From assembly GCA_900660155.1 (NCBI GenBank), contig CABFPE010000202.1, forward strand, positions 625,458 through 689,457: 64,000 bases of DNA, read 5' to 3'. Position numbers and translations under genes: made by a program. The stretch's first letter is position 1; each line of letters starts with the position of its first letter. The stretch comes from Hofstenia miamia. Taxonomy: Eukaryota > Xenacoelomorpha > Acoela > Hofsteniidae. The notes beneath the pieces are model-generated. The model searched no databases. It saw nothing but the letters and a program-made list of their open reading frames with translations, and was not told the DNA's origin. Positions 51,301-57,644 of the stretch are shown here, in pieces.

Positions 51301-51946
51301 ACGACACTGAATTGAATCTTCTAAATGCTGAGTTATTAATTTAATGATTATATACTTAGTAAAATAGGAATATATGCTAAGATGAAAATTTCATGCAATT
51401 GAAGGTGTTTTGTATGATTTAGCTTTTCGGTAATTTGTAAGGATTGTTTTGATTGGGAATGGGTGAAGCTATTGCTAACGCAGTTAGCTCCAATTTCTTC
51501 CACGTTTGCCTATTTTAGTTAAGTAGTGGAGTAGTCTATTAATTTATGTGACCTAATAAACTTGTGCCTTATACTTTTATTCTACATGTCAACTAAAACT
51601 ATATTTGGGGAATCGGCGCTGCATTTGTTGATTGACTGATTTTTATATGTAGATCGCAGAAAAGCTTTGCTTTGTTTACCAATACTGCATGATGGAAATG
51701 ATGAATGGTAATTTTTAGGCTTAGTGCTGCAGCAAAGGCATCGCCGATTTCTATTTTGTTTATGGAGACTCTGTGTTTGTAAACGTTTGTTTTTTAGAGT
51801 TTGAGCCAGGGTTCCCTTCTCAGAACAACGGGTGCTTAGGCATTTGCCATTCAGATAACTCTTCTCGGAGTCACGTTCCACGGATGGGGGTTTCGTCTAC
51901 ACCGCTGCGCTTAGGCGAAATTTGTGCCACGGCCTCCTCTCTGTGA
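13692..51946 (+). CDS. robo: Roundabout (Robo/SAX-3) family axon-guidance receptor, whole spliced gene
   Basis: Single-pass cell-surface receptor of the Robo family, which binds Slit and steers axon and cell migration. The model has about 20 exons and about 1065 residues (1087 with the 66-nt cassette). Approximate order: signal peptide 1-17, Ig1 18-110, Ig2 115-190, Ig3 200-292, Ig4 296-382, Ig5 385-480, FN3 490-588, 600-700 and 705-797, transmembrane 812-834, then a cytoplasmic tail. Five Ig plus three FN3 is the Robo layout. Ig5 starts PPVIQLG (vertebrate PPVIRQG), the first FN3 starts NLPSAPSAP (NLIPSAPSKP), and the second/third FN3 junction reads PTAPP with RNGHVTKYKV (PSAPP, NGMVQEYKV). 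Every junction from exon 2 to 18 keeps phase. Introns range from 43 bp to 12.8 kb. The tail is shorter than vertebrate Robo1 and I see no clear CC1 or proline-rich CC2/CC3 motif. NCAM, L1 and contactin have other domain counts. Confidence 0.85.
16850..16931. repeat. 41-bp perfect tandem duplication
   Basis: The unit beginning AATGAGCAAAATCTCATGAA occurs twice head to tail (16850-16890 and 16891-16931) with no visible change, so it is either very recent or an assembly artefact. Confidence 0.9.
17440..17585. mobile_element. hAT-type MITE, family A, 3' half (copy 3)
   Basis: Shares the core AAATAAGAAAAATCTCCATA and the GCTCG-rich right end with copies at 5364-5660 and 32645-32996, ending GGCTCGTTGTGAAGTCTG. 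The left end is missing. Confidence 0.7.
19322..20321. other. Assembly gap, exactly 1000 N
   Basis: The round length suggests a nominal gap size. A TA tract (20322-20343) follows, so a simple repeat probably broke the assembly. Confidence 0.98.
24790..25237. mobile_element. Possible hAT-type MITE with GGGTC/GGGCT motifs
   Basis: GC-rich flanks with repeated ACCGGGTCGGGTTT- and GGGCTCGGGCTTG-like motifs surround an AT-rich middle. The right end, AACTCAACCCTA, resembles a hAT terminus. The inverted repeats are degenerate and no target duplication was found. Confidence 0.35.
26496..26657 (+). CDS. robo: Robo exon 2: first half of Ig1
   Basis: Acceptor TTTTTTTAG; phase 1 in, phase 1 out; donor G|GTAATT. 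Encodes EKFEIECTV (first Ig cysteine) and NYYWFHRK (core Trp). Ig1 is the main Slit-binding domain in known Robos and is diverged here. Confidence 0.85.
26740..27340. repeat. GGGTTGGGTT-flanked repeat-like segment
   Basis: TGGGTTGGGTTAACG near 26747 and TTGGGTTGGGTTGTTT near 27294 bracket an AT-rich stretch inside Robo intron 2. The motif is in the same orientation at both ends, so this is not a clean inverted-repeat element. Confidence 0.25.
28015..28506. mobile_element. Long-inverted-repeat (foldback) mariner-type MITE in a Robo intron
   Basis: The ends, CAGGGAATCTCAAACTTAGT and ACTAAGTTTGAGGCACCCTG, are inverted, and the similarity continues inward about 160-200 bp per arm (for example CGATGCAATGGATTTCAAC on the left and GTTGAAATCCATTGCATCG on the right). 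TA flanks both ends (28013-28014, 28507-28508). A transcript would fold into a long imperfect hairpin. No coding capacity. Confidence 0.85.
28797..28919 (+). CDS. robo: Robo exon 3: second half of Ig1
   Basis: Acceptor TATTTTTAG, donor G|GTAGGT, phase 1-1. Encodes AEIEDEGVYYCIGFN, the Ig D.G.Y.C motif that closes Ig1. Confidence 0.88.
28920..31390 (+). other. Robo intron 3, 5' part, no further feature
   Basis: AT-rich intron sequence with a TA tract at 30319-30348. No exon-like block was found. The intron continues through the MITE nest to 34200. Confidence 0.6.
30319..30348. repeat. (TA)n microsatellite
   Basis: Simple TA tract in Robo intron 3. Confidence 0.95.
31593..32548. mobile_element. 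hAT-type element with perfect 8-bp target duplication
   Basis: Terminal inverted repeats TAGGGCAACCCA and TGGGTTGCCCTA are flanked by identical ATCATAAT copies (31585-31592 and 32549-32556), diagnostic of a hAT-type insertion. It is AT-rich with GGGTTAATAAAG-like subterminal repeats and no transposase. It carries a second element at 31968-32319. Confidence 0.85.
31968..32319. mobile_element. hAT-type MITE nested inside 31593-32548
   Basis: Begins CAGTGTTGGGAAAAAATCCG and ends GATCAAAACTG, with many GATTTAAATC motifs in both orientations near the ends. Flanks TTTGTAGT and TTCGCAGT are a probable 8-bp target duplication with two changes. Confidence 0.7.
32645..32996. mobile_element. hAT-type MITE, family A, copy 4, perfect 8-bp target duplication
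   Basis: Starts CAGACTTGTGAACAAGCCGA and ends GCTCGGCTCGTTGACAAGTCTG (inverted repeat of the start), flanked by CTTGTAAT at 32637-32644 and 32997-33004. An N at 32951 marks a contig join inside it, where related copies have additional sequence. It inserted next to the end of MITE family B. Confidence 0.85.
34201..34407 (+). CDS. robo: Robo exon 4: most of Ig2
   Basis: Acceptor ATGTTTAG, donor G|GTATTA, phase 1-1. Encodes KLQLPCDFERGKPQGKILW (cysteine and core Trp) and FDLLLKDQG. Confidence 0.88.
34483..34693 (+). CDS. robo: Robo exon 5: end of Ig2 and start of Ig3
   Basis: After a 75-bp intron. Encodes NYSCQLAKYG (closing cysteine of Ig2), then HFVVTPRSTTVREGTEVVLE and CEVTGDPQPNIKW of Ig3. 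Phase 1 in, 2 out, donor CG|GTGAGT. Confidence 0.9.
35722..35849 (+). CDS. robo: Robo exon 6: second half of Ig3
   Basis: Encodes NSLVITNSKQDDSGVYRCVA, the D.G.Y.C motif closing Ig3, then SSLGRIEMSAEVKIL. Acceptor GATTTAG, donor T|GTAAGT. Confidence 0.9.
37118..37233 (+). CDS. robo: Robo exon 7: first half of Ig4
   Basis: Encodes SPKNLSVVEGNVATFVCES and NATIFWKSGDK (cysteine and core Trp). Ends in phase 0 at donor AAA|GTGAGT. Confidence 0.88.
38191..38243 (+). other. robo: Candidate 53-nt poison exon in the Ig4 intron
   Basis: Strong acceptor TTTATTTTCAG and donor ATG|GTAATT bracket 53 nt inside intron 7 (37234-39720). Exon 7 ends in phase 0, so inclusion would give ACG CAT TGA, an immediate stop in mid-Ig4. 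Constitutive use is excluded because exons 7 and 8 already complete Ig4. Inferred from splice sites only. Confidence 0.3.
39721..39874 (+). CDS. robo: Robo exon 8: second half of Ig4
   Basis: Phase 0 in, 1 out. Encodes KKSDEGTYACHINTANTKES, the closing cysteine motif of Ig4. Acceptor ATTCTTAG, donor A|GTATGT. Confidence 0.88.
40080..40570. repeat. Possible MITE related to family B
   Basis: Begins TTAACCCTATTTAGGTTGAGG, similar to the family B terminus TTTAACCCTATTCGACCTGG. It contains CGCCCCCCTCCCCCGCC and, near the other end, GGGGGTAATTCCCCCTCCC. It lies in Robo intron 8; the ends are not defined. Confidence 0.25.
40932..41091 (+). CDS. robo: Robo exon 9: first half of Ig5
   Basis: Encodes DNLPPVIQLGSSDQIIYIGG and ANLICEVDG, then HISWQKNNEDL. 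The PPVI.QG start is close to vertebrate Robo Ig5 and is one of the best family markers here. Phase 1 in, 2 out. Confidence 0.92.
41956..42089 (+). CDS. robo: Robo exon 10: second half of Ig5
   Basis: Encodes YKILDSGTLQIKNLIIKDSG and VFTCVATSKNR, closing Ig5. Acceptor TATTTTAG, donor A|GTAAGA. Confidence 0.9.
42496..42655 (+). CDS. robo: Robo exon 11: first half of FN3-1
   Basis: Encodes NLPSAPSAPIAIWTNS and SIVLKWDPPPIDKSIQHYRL, a typical FN3 start and core Trp. Phase 1 in, 2 out. Confidence 0.92.
42733..42899 (+). CDS. robo: Robo exon 12: second half of FN3-1
   Basis: After a 77-bp intron. Encodes EYLVNGLQRGAGFRFIVRGR and NKYGYGHSSPVSE, the FN3 L.P...Y.F.V.A.N..G.G.S pattern. Donor G|GTTAGT. 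Confidence 0.9.
42943..43052 (+). CDS. robo: Robo exon 13: start of FN3-2
   Basis: After a 43-bp intron, the shortest in the gene. Encodes HAPIVLTSTTVRISWN (vertebrate Robo has P.VLSSSSIEVHW at this point). Phase 1 in, 0 out. Confidence 0.88.
43100..43399 (+). CDS. robo: Robo exon 14: FN3-2 end and FN3-3 start
   Basis: After a 47-bp intron; 100 codons in phase 0-0. Encodes YIDRFAIKYGEMG and VLTGLNPWTNYNISIEP of FN3-2, then KPTAPPVNIMF and KTTVYWE of FN3-3. Confidence 0.92.
43942..44155 (+). CDS. robo: Robo exon 15: rest of FN3-3
   Basis: Encodes PPHLLGRNGHVTKYKVYGFN and KVAAVNDAGVGPYSPAVSHF. The PP...NG.V..YKV motif matches the third FN3 of Robo proteins. Donor T|GTAAGT. Confidence 0.93.
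44208..44408 (+). CDS. robo: Robo exon 16: transmembrane helix and membrane-proximal tail
   Basis: After a 52-bp intron. Encodes about 23 hydrophobic residues (IWFIILIVIFCVVLSFLLVV at its core, about 44250-44315) followed by the basic stop-transfer YRRR. The short cytoplasmic part includes DDTTYC. Confidence 0.93.
45130..45234 (+). CDS. robo: Robo exon 17: cytoplasmic tail
   Basis: Encodes SQEEYLGSSPNQDWTEIA and QPPAYRQVKDHE, a hydrophilic Tyr- and Pro-containing tail. Two in-frame acceptors (AG before 45130 or 45136) differ by two codons. Phase 1-1, donor G|GTAACA. Confidence 0.8.
45815..46000 (+). CDS. robo: Robo exon 18: GC-rich Ser/Gly tail exon
   Basis: Encodes GTCFVCSSPASAFCPSK, RAARYDVESAGSLSGSSGEP and EDGREYAEIP. 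Markedly more GC-rich than its flanks. The EYAEIP tyrosine is a candidate phosphorylation site (inference). Phase 1-1, acceptor TTTCTAG, donor G|GTATGG. Confidence 0.8.
46460..46471 (+). CDS. robo: Candidate 12-nt Robo microexon
   Basis: CTCTATTATCTAG|TGGAAGCTTCAT|GTAAGT: a strong acceptor and a perfect donor enclose 12 nt in phase 1-1, which would add about four residues (V-E-A-S) to the tail. Supported by splice sites and frame only. Confidence 0.4.
46578..46848. mobile_element. Probable hAT-type MITE with GGGTC-rich inverted ends
   Basis: Left GGAAGCGGGTGGATCTGACC CG and right GTCGGGTCCAAAAAATTTGA CCCGTTTCC are inverted, imperfect repeats around an AT-rich core, in the intron after exon 18. 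No clear target duplication. Confidence 0.5.
48071..48136 (+). CDS. robo: Candidate 66-nt Robo cassette exon
   Basis: Acceptor GATTTTTAG and donor G|GTAACC enclose 66 nt in phase 1-1 that read KYRPLVCAALLRRTSNGSFD, more GC-rich than the flanks and basic in charge. It would fit between exons 18 and 19 without changing frame. Optional use cannot be judged from sequence. Confidence 0.5.
48544..48567 (+). other. Candidate 24-nt exon or longer alternative 3' exon
   Basis: After GTTTCTTAAGTTTCTCAG the phase 1 frame reads DPIAAAMG up to G|GTTATG (24 nt, phase 1-1). The same frame stays open to a stop near 48642, so an alternative terminal exon is also possible. Weak. Confidence 0.2.
48863..49027 (+). 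CDS. robo: Robo exon 19: cytoplasmic tail (acceptor uncertain)
   Basis: In the frame that joins exon 18 or the 66-nt cassette to the last exon in phase 1-1 it reads MVHTTFNPSEGPYLVYDRA and QAPHSDDDYSICNNN, acidic and Tyr-rich as expected for a tail. This uses the third of three clustered AGs. The better-placed AGs at 48854 and 48857 open another frame (HTPVYMPRTAIAMTADEW) that would end in phase 0 and not fit the last exon. Confidence 0.55.
49796..49816 (+). other. robo: Candidate 21-nt microexon or alternative last exon
   Basis: Acceptor TTTTGTTCAG. The phase 1 frame reads RVYEIS to donor G|GTGATT (21 nt, phase 1-1), or continues as DFYYQNKQSPSASFQIH to a stop at 49870-49872. Either would fit the Robo frame; they are mutually exclusive uses of one site. 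Confidence 0.35.
50102..50554. mobile_element. MITE family B, copy 2
   Basis: Inverted ends TTTAACCCTATTCGACCTGG and CCACTTCGAATTGGGTTAAA. Internal GTTAGTATGAAAAAAAGTG (on the minus strand) and CTAACTCTGGATT match the copy at 31390-32636. Non-coding; lies in the last Robo intron. Confidence 0.7.
51660..51707 (+). other. Candidate 48-nt exon before the last Robo exon
   Basis: AG at 51658-51659 and donor G|GTAATT enclose a phase 1-1 frame reading KLCFVYQYCMMEMMNG. An alternative AG seven bases upstream breaks the frame. Weak support. Confidence 0.25.
51798..51946 (+). CDS. robo: Robo last exon: C-terminus and stop
   Basis: Strong acceptor GTTTGTTTTTTAG. The phase 1 frame reads EPGFPSQNNGCLGICHSDNS and RMGVSSTPLRLGEICATASS to a TGA at 51944-51946, in clearly less AT-rich, coding-like sequence. 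AATAAA follows 18 nt later. Phase, position and polar composition make this the best Robo 3' end. The long minus-strand frame over it is its shadow. Confidence 0.65.
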
Positions 51947-51963
51947 ATTAGCAGTTTGTGTCT

Positions 51964-51969
51964 AATAAA
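51964..51969 (+). terminator. AATAAA polyadenylation signal after the last Robo exon
   Basis: AATAAA 18 nt past the predicted stop; further TA-rich 3' UTR follows. Confidence 0.45.
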
Positions 51970-52274
51970 TGGTAGTATGTAGATTTGGCAGTCATCCAAG
52001 ACAGAACGTCCGGCGAAATGTGCCTATTTTTGTAACATTTTGTATTTTTCTATTTACGTTTTCTACATTTGGTGCTACTTATTGTATATACAAATATTGT
52101 ACAACTATTCTCTACATTTGTTTGCGTTAATTTTAATATAATAATTTTGCATTTTATATTCACTTGCTATCAATGCAAAAATTGCTTGTTAATTAACTAT
52201 TTACATTTTAGTAAATTCTCAAATTGTTCATTGTAAAATGTTTGTGTATCGATGATGTATTTTGACCAAGAGTG

Positions 52275-52283
52275 ATATATATG

Positions 52284-52322
<39 letters not shown>
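52275..52322. repeat. (TA)n microsatellite with GTA interruptions
   Basis: TA tract at the downstream border of the AT-rich LINE region. Confidence 0.95.
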
Positions 52323-52379
52323 TTAATTCACTTGAAAATTTTAATAACATTAAATCACGATATTTCAATTTCTTTTAGT

Positions 52380-55300
52380 GCTATTTTCAAATCATTCCGA
52401 AAGACGTCCTTATAAATACATGTTTAAAATATCAATAATGGTCTACACAATATTGACATTGTTGCTTTAAAAGCATGTTGGTATTTTGGACGGTCATTGT
52501 GATTTATTAACATTTAAAGCTTGTGATATTTCATTAAGCCGATGTAAAGTTATGAAGCTAAATTTATATTGTTCTTTATACAGTAAATTATAATGAATTT
52601 GCAATTTATTTATAGAGATAATATTGACTTTGGTGTAGTACAGTTTCCTAGATTTATAAATGTCTCTAAGTATGTTAACTATCTTTTGTTGATCATGTAT
52701 GATTTCATTTTTGTCATTTAATGATGTGATCTCTGAAGAATTAGTTTTGTTGAAAAAATTCTTTTAAAATCTCCATTTTGCGTTATGCTTTTCTTTTCAA
52801 ATTGTGATTTGAAAAAATTTTCTAAATTTCTTTTGCATTTGTTAGATGCTTTGTTCGGAATATACTTATGCATGGTAAAATTTTTGTCATTCTTATCTTT
52901 ACAATAGTTTAAGTACGCTTTGTTTTATGTTTCATTTGATAACCATTGCTTCCATTTAAGTAATTCATTTTGATTCGTATTCTTTTTAACTTTTTTTTAA
53001 TGGGCATTGTTTATTAAACATATAATTTAAATTTTTAGAAATGAATGGCAATTTTTTATCAAGTTGTCAAATTATAAAAATTTTCTAATCTAAGCACAAT
53101 AAATTTTGTATTTATTAGTATTAAATTTATTGATTTCTACAATTAATAGAAAACGTATACAAAAAGGCTCACTATTTAGTGCTAACTGGTTATTCTTTCT
53201 TTACAAGTATTGCAGAGGTAAGGTGATAATTTTTGGTTACTGTAGTAAGTCATTTTAATTTCACAATTTATTTGCTCTCCAGTTAAATTCATTGTCATTA
53301 ATTTTTAATTGAAAAGGGAAGATGATATAATCAGGTGTTTGTAATTAACGAAGCAATTATTTGATTTGTAGGATAATTCCTTGTTGAAATGGTCAATCTT
53401 TCTTTTTAGAAATTTCTAGTTCATTGTATACAAGATTTTCTTTGATATCAAGTAACTATTCAGGTAGTATATTCGAATGTGGTTTCAAAAACTTGTTTAC
53501 ATATTTCTATGTTTGAGAGGATGTTTTGATTTCATTAAAAGAAGTTTTCAAAAACAAACTTTAATAGTGTTTACAGCTGTGGGCTGTATCATTCCTGTAC
53601 ATTTTGTATTTCTTCAGATTTTCATCGCATTTATTTTTACAGAAATTTCTATAGGTTTTATGCATTTGAAATTTCTGAAATCCAACATTTCCAAATAGGA
53701 ATTTGATTTTAATATGCATAAATGATCATTTTTACAACTGAATGATGTTTTTTTAGAATTGATCCAAATCATTAGTGATAAAATTTAGTTTTCCATTGGT
53801 GGACATTGTGTTATAATAGCTGTCAATTAAGATTTATAAAATGAAAAACGAATTATGTTTTGCTAAATCTTTTGGAATGAATGTAATACATCAATTTCTT
53901 CTCTTTGCTTTCTTTTATTTTAATATATGTTGTACATGTAATTATTTATTGTAGAAGGCAGTAATTTTAAAAATAAATGGACAAATAATAAATATTTATT
54001 TGATTTAGTAAAGTATTTTGGTCTTAATTACGTCTGGAATGACCTAGTGCTATTCTGTTTTTATTTTATTTAGCTTAATCTCTTCTTTTTGGATTCCGCA
54101 AGTTAATAGATTATCAAAAAACAAATAATCTGCTGCAAAGTATTCAAAATTATTTTTCTTTTCTATAACAAAAAAATGGAATCTGTTAATGAAAATTTTT
54201 TTGAATGAATATGTGTTGGAGTACTGGTATTAACTGACTTCATATTTTAAATATCTATCACATCATGAATATTTTTTAGTTCTGTTTAATTTAGATTATT
54301 TTGAGTGTTATCACCCATTAGCATAATTCATGTAGATTTTTTTGAGGCTTTACTAATTTCCTTAAACATTGTTTTTAGAAATTTCTTATATGATCGTCTA
54401 TTACTAAAATACTAATATTAATTAGCTTGGTGTATCTATCCATTTATCTTTACTTCAATCCCTAAGCTATTTTGAATTTTTACAATAAATGTCTGTTCTT
54501 TTTTATTTTTAAGTATTTTAGTACAGATAGGAGAACTCCTGTAGCTCTTAATTTGTAGTTAATGCATTGTTTCTATTGTTAGTGAAAAATAATGGATTTA
54601 TATTTATACTTTGTAGTTTATCATTTTTAGCAATGCTTTTGTAACTACCACAAAAGATTTTAAATCAAAATTGCTTAATAGATTATAAAATTGATCATAT
54701 TTATTTGTAATACTTTGAAACTTAATATTTATGTATTTTGTTTCACATTTATTAAGATCTATTTTTTCTTTTAATTGTGCAAATGAAATATCCTTGTTAT
54801 GTGTGGATTTATTCATACTTGGTCTTTAATCTTGTATTTTGTAATTGTTTTTTGTATAAAAGATATTCTTTGTTAAATATATTTTGAGGATTTGTTGCAT
54901 TCTTATTATATTTATTAGAATTAAAATAGTTTATAAGAGACTGCTGATCTTTGTTATTTTTGCTTGGACATTTTATCAATATCATTTACGCATAATTTTA
55001 GTTTGTCACCAAATTTACCACATTTCGAGTTCATTTTGATGTATAAATGAGCGCTGACATGCAAACTTATTTGAATGTTTAGAAGTATTGATCTGTTTTG
55101 AAAAAACCTTGAAGATCGCATCTTAGCAAATGTTAAGTTTGTTGGTGTGTGAAAATGTTAAAGAAATTTTTTTTCATTAATTTCATTGAGTAATTTATCG
55201 TTTTCTTCAAGAAATTTGTTTTGGAAATAATCAAAATCTTCTGCTTCCTCATACAATGGAATACTCGATAGTTTTATCTTAGGCAAAATTTCATTCTTGA

Positions 55301-56475
55301 TTTTAATGTAATATTCTTAATTTTCGATAGATTTTTCTCAATAATCTTGGTCTCGTAGTCATTAGGACATTGTAGAATAATTTCATTCTTATTTGAGATT
55401 GAGAGTTGATCAATCACTGCATTACTACCTTCAATATTTTGATTATTTTTTTTACATTGGCCACTAATTTTTTTTCATACTTTGGCATTTAGTTTGCCAT
55501 TTTTCTGTTGGAGTAATTTACTTGAGATTATGATTTTTGATTTATTTACTTTTGTGGTAAGTGAAACTTTTGAGGGTATATTTATCGGAAGGAGGCTGCT
55601 TTGCTTTTAAACTTGAATACTTATCAATTGAGCAATCCAAGAATTCCTTTTTAATTTTTGAAATTCAATTGGAGCATTCGATCTTAGATTGATTTGATAT
55701 TTCAAATGCATTAATAACAAATGAATTTAATAGATCGGTAAGTTTTTCCTTTGAATGACCTTGAAAGCCATTGGAATAAATATAATATGTATTAAATGCT
55801 AAATATGAGAACTGAATCTTACGTAAGCCTTCCCATTATGTTAAAATAGCCAATAAATGTTTCAAATAGATAATTTTGGATTTTTGACAGAAATATTTTT
55901 TGACGATTGTTTTGAGCAATATTAGCACTAAGTATGCAAAATTCTGCTTTTTGGCATTTACTCGTAGCTTATGCATTGAACAGTAATTGCATAATGATAG
56001 ACAGCGTAATTCAATCTAATTTACTGCATTGTCAGCAGATTAGTCACGATGAAATATGTAAGTATCATCAGCCAATTGCATAAGATTTTTCTTGCTGTGA
56101 TATTCCATGTCATTTATATACATATTCAATAGTAAGGGCTTATAATTGTTCTCTATGGTATACTATTTTTGATATGAAGTCAATTTGAAGAAATTTTATT
56201 ATTTTTACCCGTTGAATTCTGTTATTTAGATAATTTATGATGCATCGGATATAATCATTGCAGATGCTATGTTTTAGTTTTTCAAATAATATTTTATGAT
56301 TGATAGTCAAAAGTCTAAAAAATATTCAAACATGCAATTGCGACATGGTTGTTTTCTAATTCAAAATTGAGTATAAATATTAAATTCTATTTTTGATAAG
56401 AGTCTCTAAAATATTTTCTAATAGGGGAAGTTATCGAGTTTGGTCAATCTTGTGTATTTTGAAAAAAACTGGATG

Positions 56476-56480
<5 letters not shown>
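52380..56480 (-). mobile_element. AT-rich decayed LINE with parts in circularly permuted order
   Basis: Read on the minus strand from 56480 down. Reverse transcriptase core: NIIFEKLKH, CIINYLNNR, LLNMYINDMEYHS and LMQLADDTYIFH (about 56330-56050; ADD is the polymerase motif). Then an ORF1-like protein with NEILPKIKLSSIPL (about 55290-55240) and a decayed zinc knuckle SKCGKFGDKLKLC (about 55030-54990, with Asn and Asp where Cys and His are usual). Then an endonuclease start, NIKFQSITNKYDQFYNLLSN (about 54730-54670). Last, an RT N-terminal linker, LHRLNEISQALNVNKSQ (about 52560-52500). A normal LINE runs ORF1, endonuclease, whole RT. Many stops; inactive. Confidence 0.65.

Positions 56481-56508
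<28 letters not shown>
56479..56508. repeat. (TA)n microsatellite next to an assembly gap
   Basis: TA tract at the upstream border of the LINE; it continues across the N gap at 56744-56755. Confidence 0.95.
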
Positions 56509-56509
<1 letters not shown>

Positions 56510-56743
56510 NNNNNNNNNNNNNNNNNNNNNNNNNNNNNNNNNNNNNNNNNNNNNNNNNNNNNNNNNNNNNNNNNNNNNNNNNNNNNNNNNNNNNNNNNNN
56601 NNNNNNNNNNNNNNNNNNNNNNNNNNNNNNNNNNNNNNNNNNNNNNNNNNNNNNNNNNNNNNNNNNNNNNNNNNNNNNNNNNNNNNNNNNNNNNNNNNNN
56701 NNNNNNNNNNNNNNNNNNNNNNNNNNNNNNNNNNNNNNNNNNN
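56510..56743. other. Assembly gap, 234 N
   Basis: Both edges are TA repeats, so the gap is probably an unresolved microsatellite. Confidence 0.98.
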
Positions 56744-56759
56744 TATATATATATAGACA

Positions 56760-57210
56760 TTTCTAAATGCTTGACTTATATCCCTTTTCAACATCGTGAC
56801 TATATATCAAGGATTAAAGTTGATTGGTATTTTATTTATGTATTTACTTAAAGTACTTAATTTTATGACTCAGGAGTACTTGAGTTCATAATTGCAATTA
56901 CTATTTGGGTTTAACAATAAAATCAGGCAGGCAACAGATATATAGCTTCAATTGAGCAGATTACATTTTATAAATAGAACTAGAGGTTAAGGAAAAATTA
57001 TTTCGGTGAATATGAACTAGCCATAAATTTTGGGTGGTGCGCTATGTGTAACACCATATACTCCTTCTTAAAATCCGTCACAGCAAATAATAATGAATTC
57101 ATTAATTCTTCAGAATGATGTTTAAGACCTTAAAACAATTCCCATCAAATTCATTGCATGTATATTTCCAATGCTTTTATCTACATTTGTATCGACTAAA
57201 TTCCGTTTAT
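56760..57210. other. No gene recognised
   Basis: AT-rich sequence between the gap and the orphan terminal exon; nothing supported. Confidence 0.5.
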
Positions 57211-57216
57211 TTACAG

Positions 57217-57285
57217 CGTAGCCCATGCTTCGATGGGTCTTACGACGGTATAAATTTGTACATTCCAAACAAAAAAGACGACTAG
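57217..57285 (+). CDS. Orphan terminal exon candidate
   Basis: Acceptor CCGTTTATTTACAG, then a phase 0 frame reading RSPCFDGSYDGINLYIPNKK and DD to TAG at 57283-57285. AATAAA follows at 57327-57332. Less AT-rich than its flanks. It could be an alternative last exon of Robo, since the alternative frame of exon 19 ends in phase 0, or the end of an unseen gene. No partner exon is proven. Confidence 0.35.
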   Translation, partial: RSPCFDGSYDGINLYIPNKKDD

Positions 57286-57644
57286 AATAGCTTTTTATTA
57301 GATAAAATGTTTATTTGCTATTTTTCAATAAAATATTTGTAAATTTGAATTTATACCAGAGCTTGTAGCAACAGGTACGTTTGATATTGAATAAGCACAA
57401 CTGAAATGATAACTTTTGTAACCCCTATGTGAATCCCGTAGCCTAAAGTTTTGCAAAATTAACCCTTACTTTAGGAGATCATAGTATATATGATGTGCCT
57501 TAGTAGTTGCATGCTATTAGAATTTTAGCAAAATGACACGTCGCAATGCAATATAACAATGCTAATTAAACATCTTTTTATCAGTCTAGAAGTAACAAAT
57601 TTGTTTAAGTAATAGTTAGACAACAGTTGGTTTGATTTTTCAAG

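Noticed and set aside
51582-51881. 99-codon minus-strand open frame
   Set aside because: Mostly the antisense shadow of the less AT-rich last Robo exon at 51798-51946.
56431-56794. Open frames across the N gap at 56.5 kb
   Set aside because: Consist of unknown bases and translated TA repeats.
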